Shown piece by piece: positions 1 through 5,270 of a stretch of DNA of 5,270 nucleotides; the stretch's first letter is position 1, and every line of letters begins with the position of its first letter. Made by a program: the position numbers and the translations under genes. Location of the stretch: assembly GCA_030152985.1 (NCBI GenBank), contig JASLIE010000156.1, positions 1-5,270 on the forward strand. Direction: 5' to 3'. Below the pieces are notes generated by a model that saw only the letters and a list, made by a program, of their open reading frames with translations, did no database searches and was not told where the DNA came from. This stretch comes from Bacillaceae bacterium. GTDB lineage: Bacteria > Bacillota > Bacilli > Bacillales > Amphibacillaceae.

Positions 1-2
1 TA

Positions 3-1418
3 GATAAGTTGAAAACCAATGATTTTAAGTTAAAGGAGCTCTCCTTTGATTCTATTTCTGTTACAACCGCCTGCGGTGAAATAAAGTCCAGTGCCAATCA
101 ACGTCACCTCTCACGTCCAGTTCGAATTGGGAAGGCAAGGCGAAACGGTCAGTTTGATATTGTTTGGGATTCAGAAGTGGCTATTCAACCTTTACCAAAT
201 AACAAGCCTTTTAAAGAGAGAAAACAGGTCGCACATGAAATTATTCTTGATGCTTGGGGTAAGATTACTAGCGAAATTATGCTGGCCTTACAAGGTGAAC
301 AAATTCTTTATTTAAGTAAAAAAGCGGAACAAGTAACAGGTCTAAAAGCAAGGGATTTATTTTCACAGGAAAAAGAGGCAGAATTAAAAAAACTTTACCA
401 TATATACAGCTACCCCTCTGATGAAAAGAAGTTATACCTCTTTAAACCTAAGCAACAGATAGAAAAGCATCAACTTTCACGTTTCGGGCAAATCAAAACA
501 AGAAACAAGGCCTTTAAAGAAGAATTAAATACAGCAAAGATAGCAAGTCAGTCAGATGCAAATGTGCTTATTTTAGGTGAAACAGGAACAGGAAAAGAAG
601 TCATAGCCCAAGAAATTCATCGAAATAGCCGTCGAGCTTCAGGTCCTTTTATTGCAGTTAATACCGGTGCGCTCCCGCCTGATTTAATCATGAGTGAACT
701 TTTTGGTTATGCAGAAGGCTCATTTACAGGTGCACAAATAGGCGGTAAAATAGGCAAGTTTGAGAGTGCAAATGGCGGTACTTTATTTTTAGATGAGATT
801 GGAGAAATGCCGCTTGAGCAACAGGTTTATTTACTCCGGGCACTTGAAAGAAAAGCAATCACCCGAATCGGTGAACATATCGAACGCCCCTTAGATGTCC
901 GGGTAATAACTGCGACTAACCGAAATCTTGAAGAGGAAATTGTTTATAATAATTCCTTTAGGTCGGACTTATTTTACCGGATCAATGTTTTGACGATTAA
1001 TTTACCGAGTTTACGTGAGCGAAGTGAAGATATCCCACTGCTTGCGCTTGAGTTACTTGATCGTATTCATTCAGATTATCAAGTGATCAAAAAGACACTT
1101 TCAAATGAAGCCGTTCAAACGCTAATTGAATATCCATGGCCAGGGAATATTCGGGAGTTAAAAAATAGCTTAGAGCGTGCTTACTTACTTTCAGCTGAAG
1201 AAGAAGTGATCCGTAGATCCCATCTATCACATCAAATCACTCACCTCTTCACACGTAAATCACCTAAGCGAACAGCTCAAAGCTTAAAGGAAATTGAAAG
1301 ACAAGCGATTAAAGAAGCCATCAGTGAAACCGACACACTTGAAATAGCAGCTAAGCAACTCGGTATTGCTCGGAGTACTTTGTACCGAAAATTAAAAGAG
1401 TATGACATTGTTATCTAG
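3..1418 (+). CDS. Sigma-54-dependent transcriptional activator (PAS-like / AAA+ / Fis-type HTH), 5' end possibly outside window
   Basis: This is an enhancer-binding protein that uses ATP hydrolysis to open promoters held by sigma-54 RNA polymerase. Counting from the first in-frame start (TTG at 9), it has about 469 residues. Residues ~85-135 look like a degenerate PAS sensor domain ([14 protein letters not shown]). The AAA+ core has Walker A GETGTGKE at 190-197, the sigma-54 contact loop GSFTGA at 237-242 (a common variant of GAFTGA), Walker [12 protein letters not shown] at 256-266, sensor I VITATNR and the arginine-finger region [27 protein letters not shown] closes the core. A Fis-type helix-turn-helix, [19 protein letters not shown], ends the protein, so the C-terminus is complete. 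The frame is open at the left edge (codons GAT AAG precede the TTG) and any ribosome binding site would be off-window, so the true start may lie upstream. The N-terminal ~80 residues match no domain I recognise and the effector is unknown. No sigma-54 promoter is visible in the downstream gaps, so its target is probably elsewhere. The family call is very secure; the regulon is not. Confidence 0.95.
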   Translation, partial: DKLKTNDFKLKELSFDSISVTTACGEIKSSANQRHLSRPVRIGKARRNGQFDIVWDSEVAIQPLPNNKPFKERKQVAHEIILDAWGKITSEIMLALQGEQILYLSKKAEQVTGLKARDLFSQEKEAELKKLYHIYSYPSDEKKLYLFKPKQQIEKHQLSRFGQIKTRNKAFKEELNTAKIASQSDANVLILGETGTGKEVIAQEIHRNSRRASGPFIAVNTGALPPDLIMSELFGYAEGSFTGAQIGGKIGKFESANGGTLFLDEIGEMPLEQQVYLLRALERKAITRIGEHIERPLDVRVITATNRNLEEEIVYNNSFRSDLFYRINVLTINLPSLRERSEDIPLLALELLDRIHSDYQVIKKTLSNEAVQTLIEYPWPGNIRELKNSLERAYLLSAEEEVIRRSHLSHQITHLFTRKSPKRTAQSLKEIERQAIKEAISETDTLEIAAKQLGIARSTLYRKLKEYDIVI

Positions 1419-1436
1419 CATAAGTTAGGCTATTCG

Positions 1437-1455
1437 CATATAAATAGTATGAATT
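1437..1455 (+). promoter_or_regulatory. Candidate operator: CATAT half-site plus TAGTATGAATT box before the cysteine synthase-like gene
   Basis: The 82-bp gap after the activator gene contains TAGTATGAATT at 1445-1455. The same 11 bases recur at 2524-2534 before the importer operon. CATAT at 1437-1441 lies upstream, and CATAT/GTATG form an interrupted dyad (C1437-A1440 complementary to T1448-G1451) whose halves are 10 bp apart. The left half overlaps TATAAA at 1439-1444, a possible -10 element. That the box is a regulator-binding site is inference from the repetition and position; the regulator is unknown. Confidence 0.35.
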
Positions 1456-1470
1456 AAGGTGTGTTTCAGT

Positions 1471-1476
1471 TATACT
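1471..1476 (+). promoter_or_regulatory. Possible -10 element (TATACT) of the cysteine synthase-like gene
   Basis: TATACT matches the sigma-A -10 consensus at five of six positions and sits 25 bases before the ATG. No convincing -35 hexamer lies 16-18 bp upstream, and no extended -10 TGN precedes it. TATAAA at 1439-1444 is an alternative with an equally poor -35. No terminator hairpin separates the activator gene from this gene, so read-through transcription is also possible. The promoter position is unresolved. Confidence 0.25.
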
Positions 1477-1500
1477 AGTCAAATAAAGGACGGTGGAGCT

Positions 1501-2427
1501 ATGTTAGTTGTCAATAATATTGCTGAATTAATTGGACGTACGCCTCTTGTTAGGTTAAATAAAGTAGCTGATCCAAATGGGGCGAGTGTTTATGTGAAGT
1601 TAGAATCATTTAATCCGAGTGGGAGTGTCAAAGATCGTGCCGCTTATAACATGTTAGTTGAAGCAGAAAAACAAGGTTTAATTGAAGCAGGATCAACAAT
1701 TATTGAACCTACATCAGGAAATACCGGCATTGGTCTTGCAATGAATGCCGCCGCACGTGGCTATAAGGCTATTTTTGTTATGCCAGATAATGCAACAGAA
1801 GAGCGGATTAAAATTATGAAGGCTTATGGTGCAGAAGTTGTTTTAACACCCAGTGCTGAACGCATGCCGGGTTCGATTAAGAAAGCTAAAGCTTTAGCTG
1901 AACAAATTGATAAAAGTTTTATTCCCATGCAATTTGAAAATGAAGCAAATCCCGATATACACAGAAAGACGACAGCACTTGAAATCATTCAAGCTCTAGA
2001 AGCTCATCAACTTGAATTATCAGCCTTTGTTTGTACGGCTGGAACGGGTGGAACCGTGACAGGAACAGGTGAGGCATTAAAGGAGTATAATCAGGCGATA
2101 ACAGTTCATGTCGTTGAACCTGAAGGCTCACCCGTCCTATCAGGCGGAAAACCAGGTAAGCATAAACTAGTTGGTACCAGTCCAGGCTTTATTCCGGATA
2201 TTTTAAATACAGAAATTTATGATGAAATCATTCAAATCAAGGATGAAGAAGCCTATGAGCTTGTTCATGAGCTTGCCAGTAAAGAGGGGATATTACTCGG
2301 TCCCTCAGGAGCTGCTTCAGTTTACGCTGCCCTACGCGTCGCTAAAAATTTAAAGGCAAGTGAGGCAGTTGTTTGTATAGCACCCGATTCAGGCGAACGT
2401 TATTTATCCAGTGACTTATTTGATTAA
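1501..2427 (+). CDS. Cysteine synthase / cystathionine beta-synthase family PLP enzyme (CysK-like)
   Basis: This is a cytosolic fold-type II PLP enzyme of the O-acetylserine sulfhydrylase family, which makes L-cysteine from an activated serine and sulfide or does a related beta-replacement. The ATG at 1501 is preferred over an in-frame GTG at 1459: it follows AAAGGA (1485-1490) and GGTGGA (1492-1497), and it begins at the family's usual N-terminus (NIAELIGRTPLVRLNK). The product has 308 residues, normal for CysK. The cofactor lysine is K44 in NPSGSVKDR, the substrate-binding loop is TSGNTG (71-76), the PLP-phosphate loop is GTGGTVTG (181-188), and PDSGERY near the C-terminus carries the serine (S297) expected to face the pyridine nitrogen. 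There is no CBS regulatory pair, so it is not a long-form cystathionine beta-synthase. The loop at 225-230 reads GTSPGF where classical CysK has GIGAGF, so acceptor or donor choice could differ from O-acetylserine plus sulfide. It lies between the activator and an SsuABC-like importer, which fits sulfur assimilation. Family certain; exact reaction less so. Confidence 0.93.
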   Translation: MLVVNNIAELIGRTPLVRLNKVADPNGASVYVKLESFNPSGSVKDRAAYNMLVEAEKQGLIEAGSTIIEPTSGNTGIGLAMNAAARGYKAIFVMPDNATEERIKIMKAYGAEVVLTPSAERMPGSIKKAKALAEQIDKSFIPMQFENEANPDIHRKTTALEIIQALEAHQLELSAFVCTAGTGGTVTGTGEALKEYNQAITVHVVEPEGSPVLSGGKPGKHKLVGTSPGFIPDILNTEIYDEIIQIKDEEAYELVHELASKEGILLGPSGAASVYAALRVAKNLKASEAVVCIAPDSGERYLSSDLFD

Positions 2428-2440
2428 ATTAAAATAAAGC

Positions 2441-2476
2441 GAAGTTCCAGTCTAAAAAGACTGGAACTTCTTTTTT
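2441..2476 (+). terminator. Rho-independent terminator after the cysteine synthase-like gene
   Basis: A perfect 12-bp inverted repeat (GAAGTTCCAGTC at 2441-2452, GACTGGAACTTC at 2459-2470) with loop TAAAAA is followed directly by six Ts (2471-2476). It begins 13 bases after the stop codon. It separates the enzyme's transcript from the importer operon, which therefore needs its own promoter. Confidence 0.95.
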
Positions 2477-2479
2477 ATG

Positions 2480-2507
2480 TTGACTTTATTTTAAACTAGT
2501 ATATCAT
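2480..2507 (+). promoter_or_regulatory. Sigma-A-type promoter of the importer operon
   Basis: TTGACT (2480-2485, five of six matches to the -35 consensus) is separated by 16 bp from TATCAT (2502-2507, five of six matches to the -10). It lies just after the terminator at 2441-2476 and about 40 bp before the ATPase start codon, where the operon promoter is expected. Transcription should start near 2514-2516, giving a short leader of about 35 bases with no room for a riboswitch. Confidence 0.7.
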
Positions 2508-2534
2508 ATTAATCACACCAACTTAGTATGAATT
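2505..2534 (+). promoter_or_regulatory. Candidate operator: CATATTAA / TTAGTATG dyad and TAGTATGAATT box before the importer operon
   Basis: CATATTAA (2505-2512) and TTAGTATG (2523-2530) form an 8-bp dyad with one mismatch (a G-U pair if transcribed) around a 10-base centre. The right arm is part of TAGTATGAATT (2524-2534), an exact copy of the box at 1445-1455. The left arm overlaps the -10 hexamer and the right arm lies just after the expected transcription start, where a repressor would block initiation. The function is inferred from position and repetition only. Confidence 0.4.
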
Positions 2535-2549
2535 GAAGGGAGGTCCAAA

Positions 2550-3389
2550 ATGATTGAATTAAAGCATGTCAATAAAACGTTTAAAATGCAGGATGAAAAG
2601 ACCTTGAGTGTTCTAGAGGGGATCAACTTAAAAATTAAATCTGGCGAGTTTTTAAGCATTTTAGGTCCTTCTGGTTGCGGAAAGTCTACTTTGCTTAATC
2701 TCATCGCCGGTCTTGAAGAAGCTTCATCAGGTGAGCTTTTATTTAAAGGGAAGGAAATTAAAGGACCAAGTTCGAAACGTGTTGTTGTCTTTCAATCAGA
2801 TGGTTTATTTCCTTGGTTAACAATTAGAGACAATGTTGCTTACGGACTCAGAATAAAGGGCTTAGCAAAAAAAGAAGCCCATGAAAAGGCAGAGGCTATG
2901 CTAAAGTTAGTGCACCTGAGCAAGTATCTTGATGCACATCCACATGAGCTCTCGGGTGGGATGAAGCAACGTGCGGCAATTGCTCGCGCACTTGTGATGG
3001 AACCCGATGTTTTATTAATGGATGAGCCATTTGCTGCCTTAGATGAACAAACCCGCCTTGTTCTACATAAAGAACTACTTGATATTTGGCGCAAAACAAA
3101 CGTAACAATCGTCTTTATTACACATAATATTCGTGAAGCTGCATTATTATCTGAAACAATTGTTGTGATGAGTACACGTCCTGGTCGCTTGAAGAAGATA
3201 TTTCGTCCTGAAATGTATCGCGATGGGATGACGCCAAATGATTTAACACTTGCACTTGAAAAAGATATTATGGCTGTTTTAAAAGAGGAAATTGAAAAGG
3301 TGTTAAAGGAGGAGATGGGAGATGCGTACAGCTTATCGGAGGGTAGTCTTTCTTCTGATCCTGATCATCATATGGGAAGTCACATCTAG
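2550..3389 (+). CDS. ABC transporter ATP-binding protein, NitT/TauT (SsuB-like) family
   Basis: This is the cytoplasmic ATPase that powers the importer encoded with the next two genes. All nucleotide-binding motifs are intact: Walker A GPSGCGKST (39-47), Q-loop glutamine Q82 in VVFQSDGLFPW, signature LSGGMKQRAAIARAL from 134, Walker B VLLMDEP (154-160), D-loop ALDEQTR and switch histidine H192 in FITHN. The LFPWLT context after the Q-loop and the REAALLSETIVVMSTRPGR region are typical of the sulfonate/taurine/nitrate branch. The ATG at 2550 follows AAGGGAGG (2536-2543) at 6-nt spacing. At 279 residues it is slightly longer than the ~250-260 usual for SsuB. The C-terminus has a charged helical stretch (KEEIEKVLKEEMG) and then a tail ending DHHMGSHI, whose last ~22 codons overlap the permease gene in another frame. 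Homologues are called SsuB, TauB, NrtD or ThiZ; the sequence alone does not fix the substrate, so no symbol is given. Confidence 0.93.
   Translation: MIELKHVNKTFKMQDEKTLSVLEGINLKIKSGEFLSILGPSGCGKSTLLNLIAGLEEASSGELLFKGKEIKGPSSKRVVVFQSDGLFPWLTIRDNVAYGLRIKGLAKKEAHEKAEAMLKLVHLSKYLDAHPHELSGGMKQRAAIARALVMEPDVLLMDEPFAALDEQTRLVLHKELLDIWRKTNVTIVFITHNIREAALLSETIVVMSTRPGRLKKIFRPEMYRDGMTPNDLTLALEKDIMAVLKEEIEKVLKEEMGDAYSLSEGSLSSDPDHHMGSHI
3305..3312 (+). promoter_or_regulatory. Ribosome binding site of the permease gene, inside the ATPase gene
   Basis: AAAGGAGG at 3305-3312 is a near-perfect Shine-Dalgarno sequence nine bases before the ATG at 3322. It fixes the permease start inside the ATPase reading frame, where it encodes part of LKEEMG. 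It therefore supports the 68-base gene overlap rather than a later start. Confidence 0.85.
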
Positions 3390-4080
3390 ATACTCAGCCC
3401 TGCCTTCATTTTTATTTCCGAGTTTTCTAGATGTTTTAAGGCGGCTCTTTGATGGTTTTTTATCAGGAATATTTTTAAGTGCAGTGGCTGCAAGTATGGG
3501 GCGCTTAATTATTGGTTTTACTTTAGCCCTTGTTATAGGCTTGAGTTTAGGCTTTTTAATCTGGCGTTTTAAATTGATTGAAGATACACTTGGTTTTTTA
3601 ATCGTTGCACTGCAGTCGATTCCGAGTATTGTTTGGTTTCCACTTGCAATTATTTGGTTTGGTTTAAATAATACAGCGATTCTTTTTATTGTTACGATTG
3701 GTGCAACATGGACAATTACCTTAAATGCTGTAAGTGGTTTTAAAAATGTCCCACCGCTCTATAAACAAGTTGCCCTCACCTTAGGGGCAGGACCGAGCAA
3801 TTTAATGCGAACCGTTGTTTTTCCGGCGGCGATCCCCCAATTAATCAGTGGCTTTAGAATTGCTTGGGCCTTTTCCTTTCGTGCTTTAATGGCAGGTGAG
3901 TTACTTGGGGCAAGTTCTGGTCTTGGCCAGTTGCTTGAGTCCGGTCGGGCCTTGGGGCAAATGGACTTAGTTATTGCGGTGATGATTATGATTGGAATCA
4001 TTGGCAGCTTAGTTGATCAACTCGTCTTTACACGACTTGAAAGAAATCTGCATAAAAAATGGGGAATAAAGGGGACTTAA
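3322..4080 (+). CDS. ABC transporter permease, NitT/TauT (SsuC-like) family
   Basis: This is the membrane channel subunit of the importer, probably a homodimer. The 252 residues show about six hydrophobic segments (~8-20, 62-81, 91-113, 118-138, 174-194, 214-236), as expected for a BPD_transp_1 permease. The cytoplasmic coupling loop that docks on the ATPase is at 148-172 (KQVALTLGAG...VFPAAIP, with the conserved glycine G155). ALPSFLFPSFLDVL after TM1, QSIPSIVWFPLAIIWFG in TM3 and the GELLGASSGLGQLL stretch are hallmarks of SsuC/TauC-type permeases. The start is set by the strong binding site at 3305-3312. A later start would delete TM1, so the overlap with the ATPase gene is real. The stop codon lies two bases before the start of the binding-protein gene, so the two are cotranscribed and likely translationally coupled. 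The substrate is not readable from the permease. Confidence 0.94.
   Translation: MRTAYRRVVFLLILIIIWEVTSRYSALPSFLFPSFLDVLRRLFDGFLSGIFLSAVAASMGRLIIGFTLALVIGLSLGFLIWRFKLIEDTLGFLIVALQSIPSIVWFPLAIIWFGLNNTAILFIVTIGATWTITLNAVSGFKNVPPLYKQVALTLGAGPSNLMRTVVFPAAIPQLISGFRIAWAFSFRALMAGELLGASSGLGQLLESGRALGQMDLVIAVMIMIGIIGSLVDQLVFTRLERNLHKKWGIKGT
4068..4074 (+). promoter_or_regulatory. Ribosome binding site that selects the binding-protein start
   Basis: AAAGGGG at 4068-4074 lies eight bases before the ATG at 4083, within the last codons of the permease. It favours that ATG over an in-frame ATG at 4059, which would add eight residues in front of an otherwise standard lipoprotein signal peptide. Confidence 0.8.
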
Positions 4081-4082
4081 TC

Positions 4083-5063
4083 ATGAAAAAATTTACTTTA
4101 TTATTTGTGTTAGTGATTAGTTTATTTGCTTGTTCAAATCCTGAAGAATCAAAGGATGAAGACATTAGGATTGGTTATTTTCCAAACTTAACGCATATCA
4201 CAACAATCATTGCTTTAGAAAAAGGTTACTTTGAAGAGGAATTTGGCGAAAGAGAAATAAAAACAAAAACAGTGACAAATGGTGGACTCTTCATGGAAGC
4301 TATGACAACGAATGAGATTGATATTGGGACGGTTGGACCTGGCCCTTTAATTAATTTTTACGTCAAAGATCCAAACTATAAAATTGTCTCAGGTGCGGTA
4401 AATGGTGGGGCTGTTTTAGTCAGTAATAAGAAGAGTAAGATTAAAGAGTTAAGCGATCTTAAAGGAAAGAAAGTCGCAATACCTGTTATTGGGAGTACGC
4501 AAGACATCATGCTGAGAAAGGCACTTGAAGCAGTGGATCTAAAAACGACATCTGAAGGCGGCGATGTTGAACTGATTGCACAAGCACCAGCCGATACAGC
4601 GACTTTATTTATTCAGGATTCAGTTGATGCCAGTGCGACACAAGAGCCCTGGGGTTATATTTTAGAAACGCAGGCAGAGGGTGAGCTCTTACTTGATTGG
4701 GATGAATTTGCTTGGAAAGAAGATTCAACTAACACAGTTGTTGCAACACGCAGTGACTTCGCTGAGCAAACAGACTTAATTGAGGCTTACTTAAGAGCAC
4801 ATCTCAAGGCTGTTGACTTTATTCAAGCGCAAGCAGATGAAAGTAAAGCCCTTGTGATCTCACATATTAAAGAATTAACAGGAAAAGAGTTAGATAAAAA
4901 GGAAATTGATGTTGCTTTTGAGAAACTAATTGTTACAAGCGAGGTAAACTCATCAGTTGTTGAAGAAATGGCAGTGATCTCAAAGGAGGCAGGCTATATT
5001 GATTCAGCTGATATTGAGGGCTTAATTGATTTATCAGAACTTGACAAAATAAAAGCAGAGTAG
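4083..5063 (+). CDS. Lipoprotein solute-binding protein of the NitT/TauT (SsuA-like) ABC importer
   Basis: This extracellular, membrane-anchored receptor captures the substrate for the permease. The 326-residue product begins with a lipoprotein signal: MKK, a hydrophobic core, then lipobox LFAC with the lipidated cysteine C17. The mature part is a type II periplasmic-binding fold of the SsuA/TauA/NMT1 group: IRIGYFPNLTH near 28-36, EIDIGTVGPGP (79-88), DLKGKKVAIP (125-134), GSTQD (137-141) and TQEPWG (186-191) occupy the places where this family lines its ligand cleft. The 5' boundary is chosen from the site at 4068-4074 and the signal peptide. It closes the importer operon, and its stop codon lies within the terminator stem. 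Close families bind sulfonates, taurine, nitrate, aromatic sulfonates or thiamine-precursor pyrimidines. The adjacent CysK-like gene favours a sulfur compound, but this is inference. Confidence 0.92.
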   Translation: MKKFTLLFVLVISLFACSNPEESKDEDIRIGYFPNLTHITTIIALEKGYFEEEFGEREIKTKTVTNGGLFMEAMTTNEIDIGTVGPGPLINFYVKDPNYKIVSGAVNGGAVLVSNKKSKIKELSDLKGKKVAIPVIGSTQDIMLRKALEAVDLKTTSEGGDVELIAQAPADTATLFIQDSVDASATQEPWGYILETQAEGELLLDWDEFAWKEDSTNTVVATRSDFAEQTDLIEAYLRAHLKAVDFIQAQADESKALVISHIKELTGKELDKKEIDVAFEKLIVTSEVNSSVVEEMAVISKEAGYIDSADIEGLIDLSELDKIKAE

Positions 5064-5088
5064 AGTTAATCTCTACTCTGCTTTTTTT
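5051..5088 (+). terminator. Rho-independent terminator of the importer operon, overlapping the last codons
   Basis: AAAAGCAGAGTAGAG (5051-5065) and CTCTACTCTGCTTTT (5071-5085) form a perfect 15-bp stem, with a 12-bp core plus A-U pairs, around loop TTAAT. The T-run continues to 5088. The stop codon TAG (5061-5063) and the last codons of the binding-protein gene lie in the left arm. Confidence 0.95.
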
Positions 5089-5131
5089 ATAAAATAGAGA
5101 GAAATGTGTTAGGCTTAGAGTAGACTAAAGA

Positions 5132-5138
5132 AAAGGGG
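5132..5138 (+). promoter_or_regulatory. Ribosome binding site that selects a TTG start for the amidase gene
   Basis: AAAGGGG at 5132-5138 lies nine bases before TTG 5148. An in-frame ATG at 5139 directly abuts the same purine run and has no room for ribosome binding, so TTG is the better start. No convincing promoter is visible in the 60 bases between the preceding terminator and this site. Confidence 0.6.
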
Positions 5139-5147
5139 ATGGATGTA

Positions 5148-5270
5148 TTGAAGCTATCTGATTACATTAAACTTGATGCTGTTTCACTTGCTGAAATGAT
5201 TAGGAATAAAGAGGTCACTGCAGAGAGGTTAGTTGAACTTAGTTTTGAGCGACTAGCGGAAGTTAATGGC
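5148..5270 (+). CDS. Amidase signature family enzyme, N-terminal 41 residues only (truncated by window end)
   Basis: An open frame begins LKLSDYIKLDAVSLAEMIRN and continues with KEVTAERLVELSFERLAEVNG to the last base. The pattern of A-x-S-L-A-E-M-I-x-x-x-E-V-T followed by a helix ending in a LAEVN segment is the standard N-terminal helix pair of amidase-signature enzymes (GatA-like and catabolic amidases). These hydrolyse amides with a Ser-Ser-Lys triad. The triad lies further downstream in these proteins, beyond the window, so catalytic competence and substrate cannot be judged. The TTG at 5148 is chosen from ribosome-binding-site spacing; the alternative ATG at 5139 would add MDV. It follows the importer operon on the same strand but behind a strong terminator, so it is likely a separate transcript. 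It might act on the imported compound, or be unrelated. Confidence 0.82.
   Translation, partial: MKLSDYIKLDAVSLAEMIRNKEVTAERLVELSFERLAEVNG

Noticed and set aside
91..315. 74-codon + strand open frame inside the activator gene
   Set aside because: It overlaps the activator in another frame, and the activator frame continues into highly conserved AAA+ motifs. It has no supporting family match.
1459..1500. GTG start 14 codons upstream of the cysteine synthase-like gene
   Set aside because: The added residues (MCFSYTSQIKDGGA) translate the promoter/ribosome-binding region, the GTG has no good binding site, and the family N-terminus begins at the ATG at 1501.
2508..2549. Possible riboswitch or T-box leader before the importer operon
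   Set aside because: The expected leader is only about 35 bases and there is no conserved SAM, TPP or T-box core or anti-terminator fold. The dyad fits better as a protein-binding site.
2513..2704. 63-codon open frame on the minus strand over the start of the ATPase gene
   Set aside because: It is antisense to conserved ATPase sequence including Walker A and shows no recognisable protein features. It is a shadow of the real gene.
2840..3108. Two overlapping minus-strand open frames opposite the ATPase gene
   Set aside because: Their low-complexity serine/alanine-rich translations mirror the ATPase signature and Walker B region and match no family I recognise.
3759..4001. 80-codon minus-strand open frame opposite the permease gene
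   Set aside because: It is antisense to the EAA loop and TM5-TM6 of the permease and has no family features of its own.
1424..5115. GTTAGGCT occurring at 1424-1431 and 5108-5115, both in gaps before genes
   Set aside because: Only eight bases are shared and the flanks differ; a match of this length between gaps is unremarkable and it has no dyad or promoter context.

Overview
The window is a 5.27 kb stretch of AT-rich DNA (roughly 40% GC by eye). Strong AAGGAGG-type ribosome binding sites, TTG starts, a lipoprotein signal with a lipobox, U-tract hairpin terminators and tightly packed genes all point to a low-GC Gram-positive bacterium (Bacillota). I cannot name the genus. All genes run on the + strand.

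Layout: (1) Positions 3-1418 hold a sigma-54-dependent transcription activator, open at the left edge: an N-terminal region with a PAS-like stretch, the AAA+ core and a Fis-type HTH. (2) After an 82-bp gap without a visible terminator comes a 308-residue PLP-dependent cysteine synthase-family enzyme (1501-2427), closed by a perfect 12-bp hairpin terminator. (3) A recognisable sigma-A promoter (2480-2507) then drives a three-gene ABC importer of the nitrate/taurine/sulfonate (NitT/TauT, SsuABC-like) type: ATPase (2550-3389), permease (3322-4080) and lipoprotein solute-binding protein (4083-5063). The ATPase and permease genes overlap by 68 bases, and the operon ends in a second hairpin whose stem contains the stop codon. 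(4) The first 41 codons of an amidase-family gene (from 5148) run off the right edge.

Working model (inference): the importer brings in an organic, perhaps sulfur-containing, small molecule, and the cysteine synthase-like enzyme belongs to the same sulfur or amino-acid economy. Supporting this, the gaps before the enzyme gene and before the importer operon share an 11-base box, TAGTATGAATT, each with a CATAT half-site upstream, as if one regulator controlled both. No sulfonate monooxygenase (ssuD or tauD type) is present, so the substrate stays open. The sigma-54 activator has no visible -24/-12 promoter in any gap of this window, so its target probably lies outside it.

The window is mostly conventional. 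I see no mobile element, CRISPR array, RNA gene or clearly new system. The shared box, the long gene overlap and the changed substrate loop of the cysteine synthase-like enzyme are the points most worth checking.
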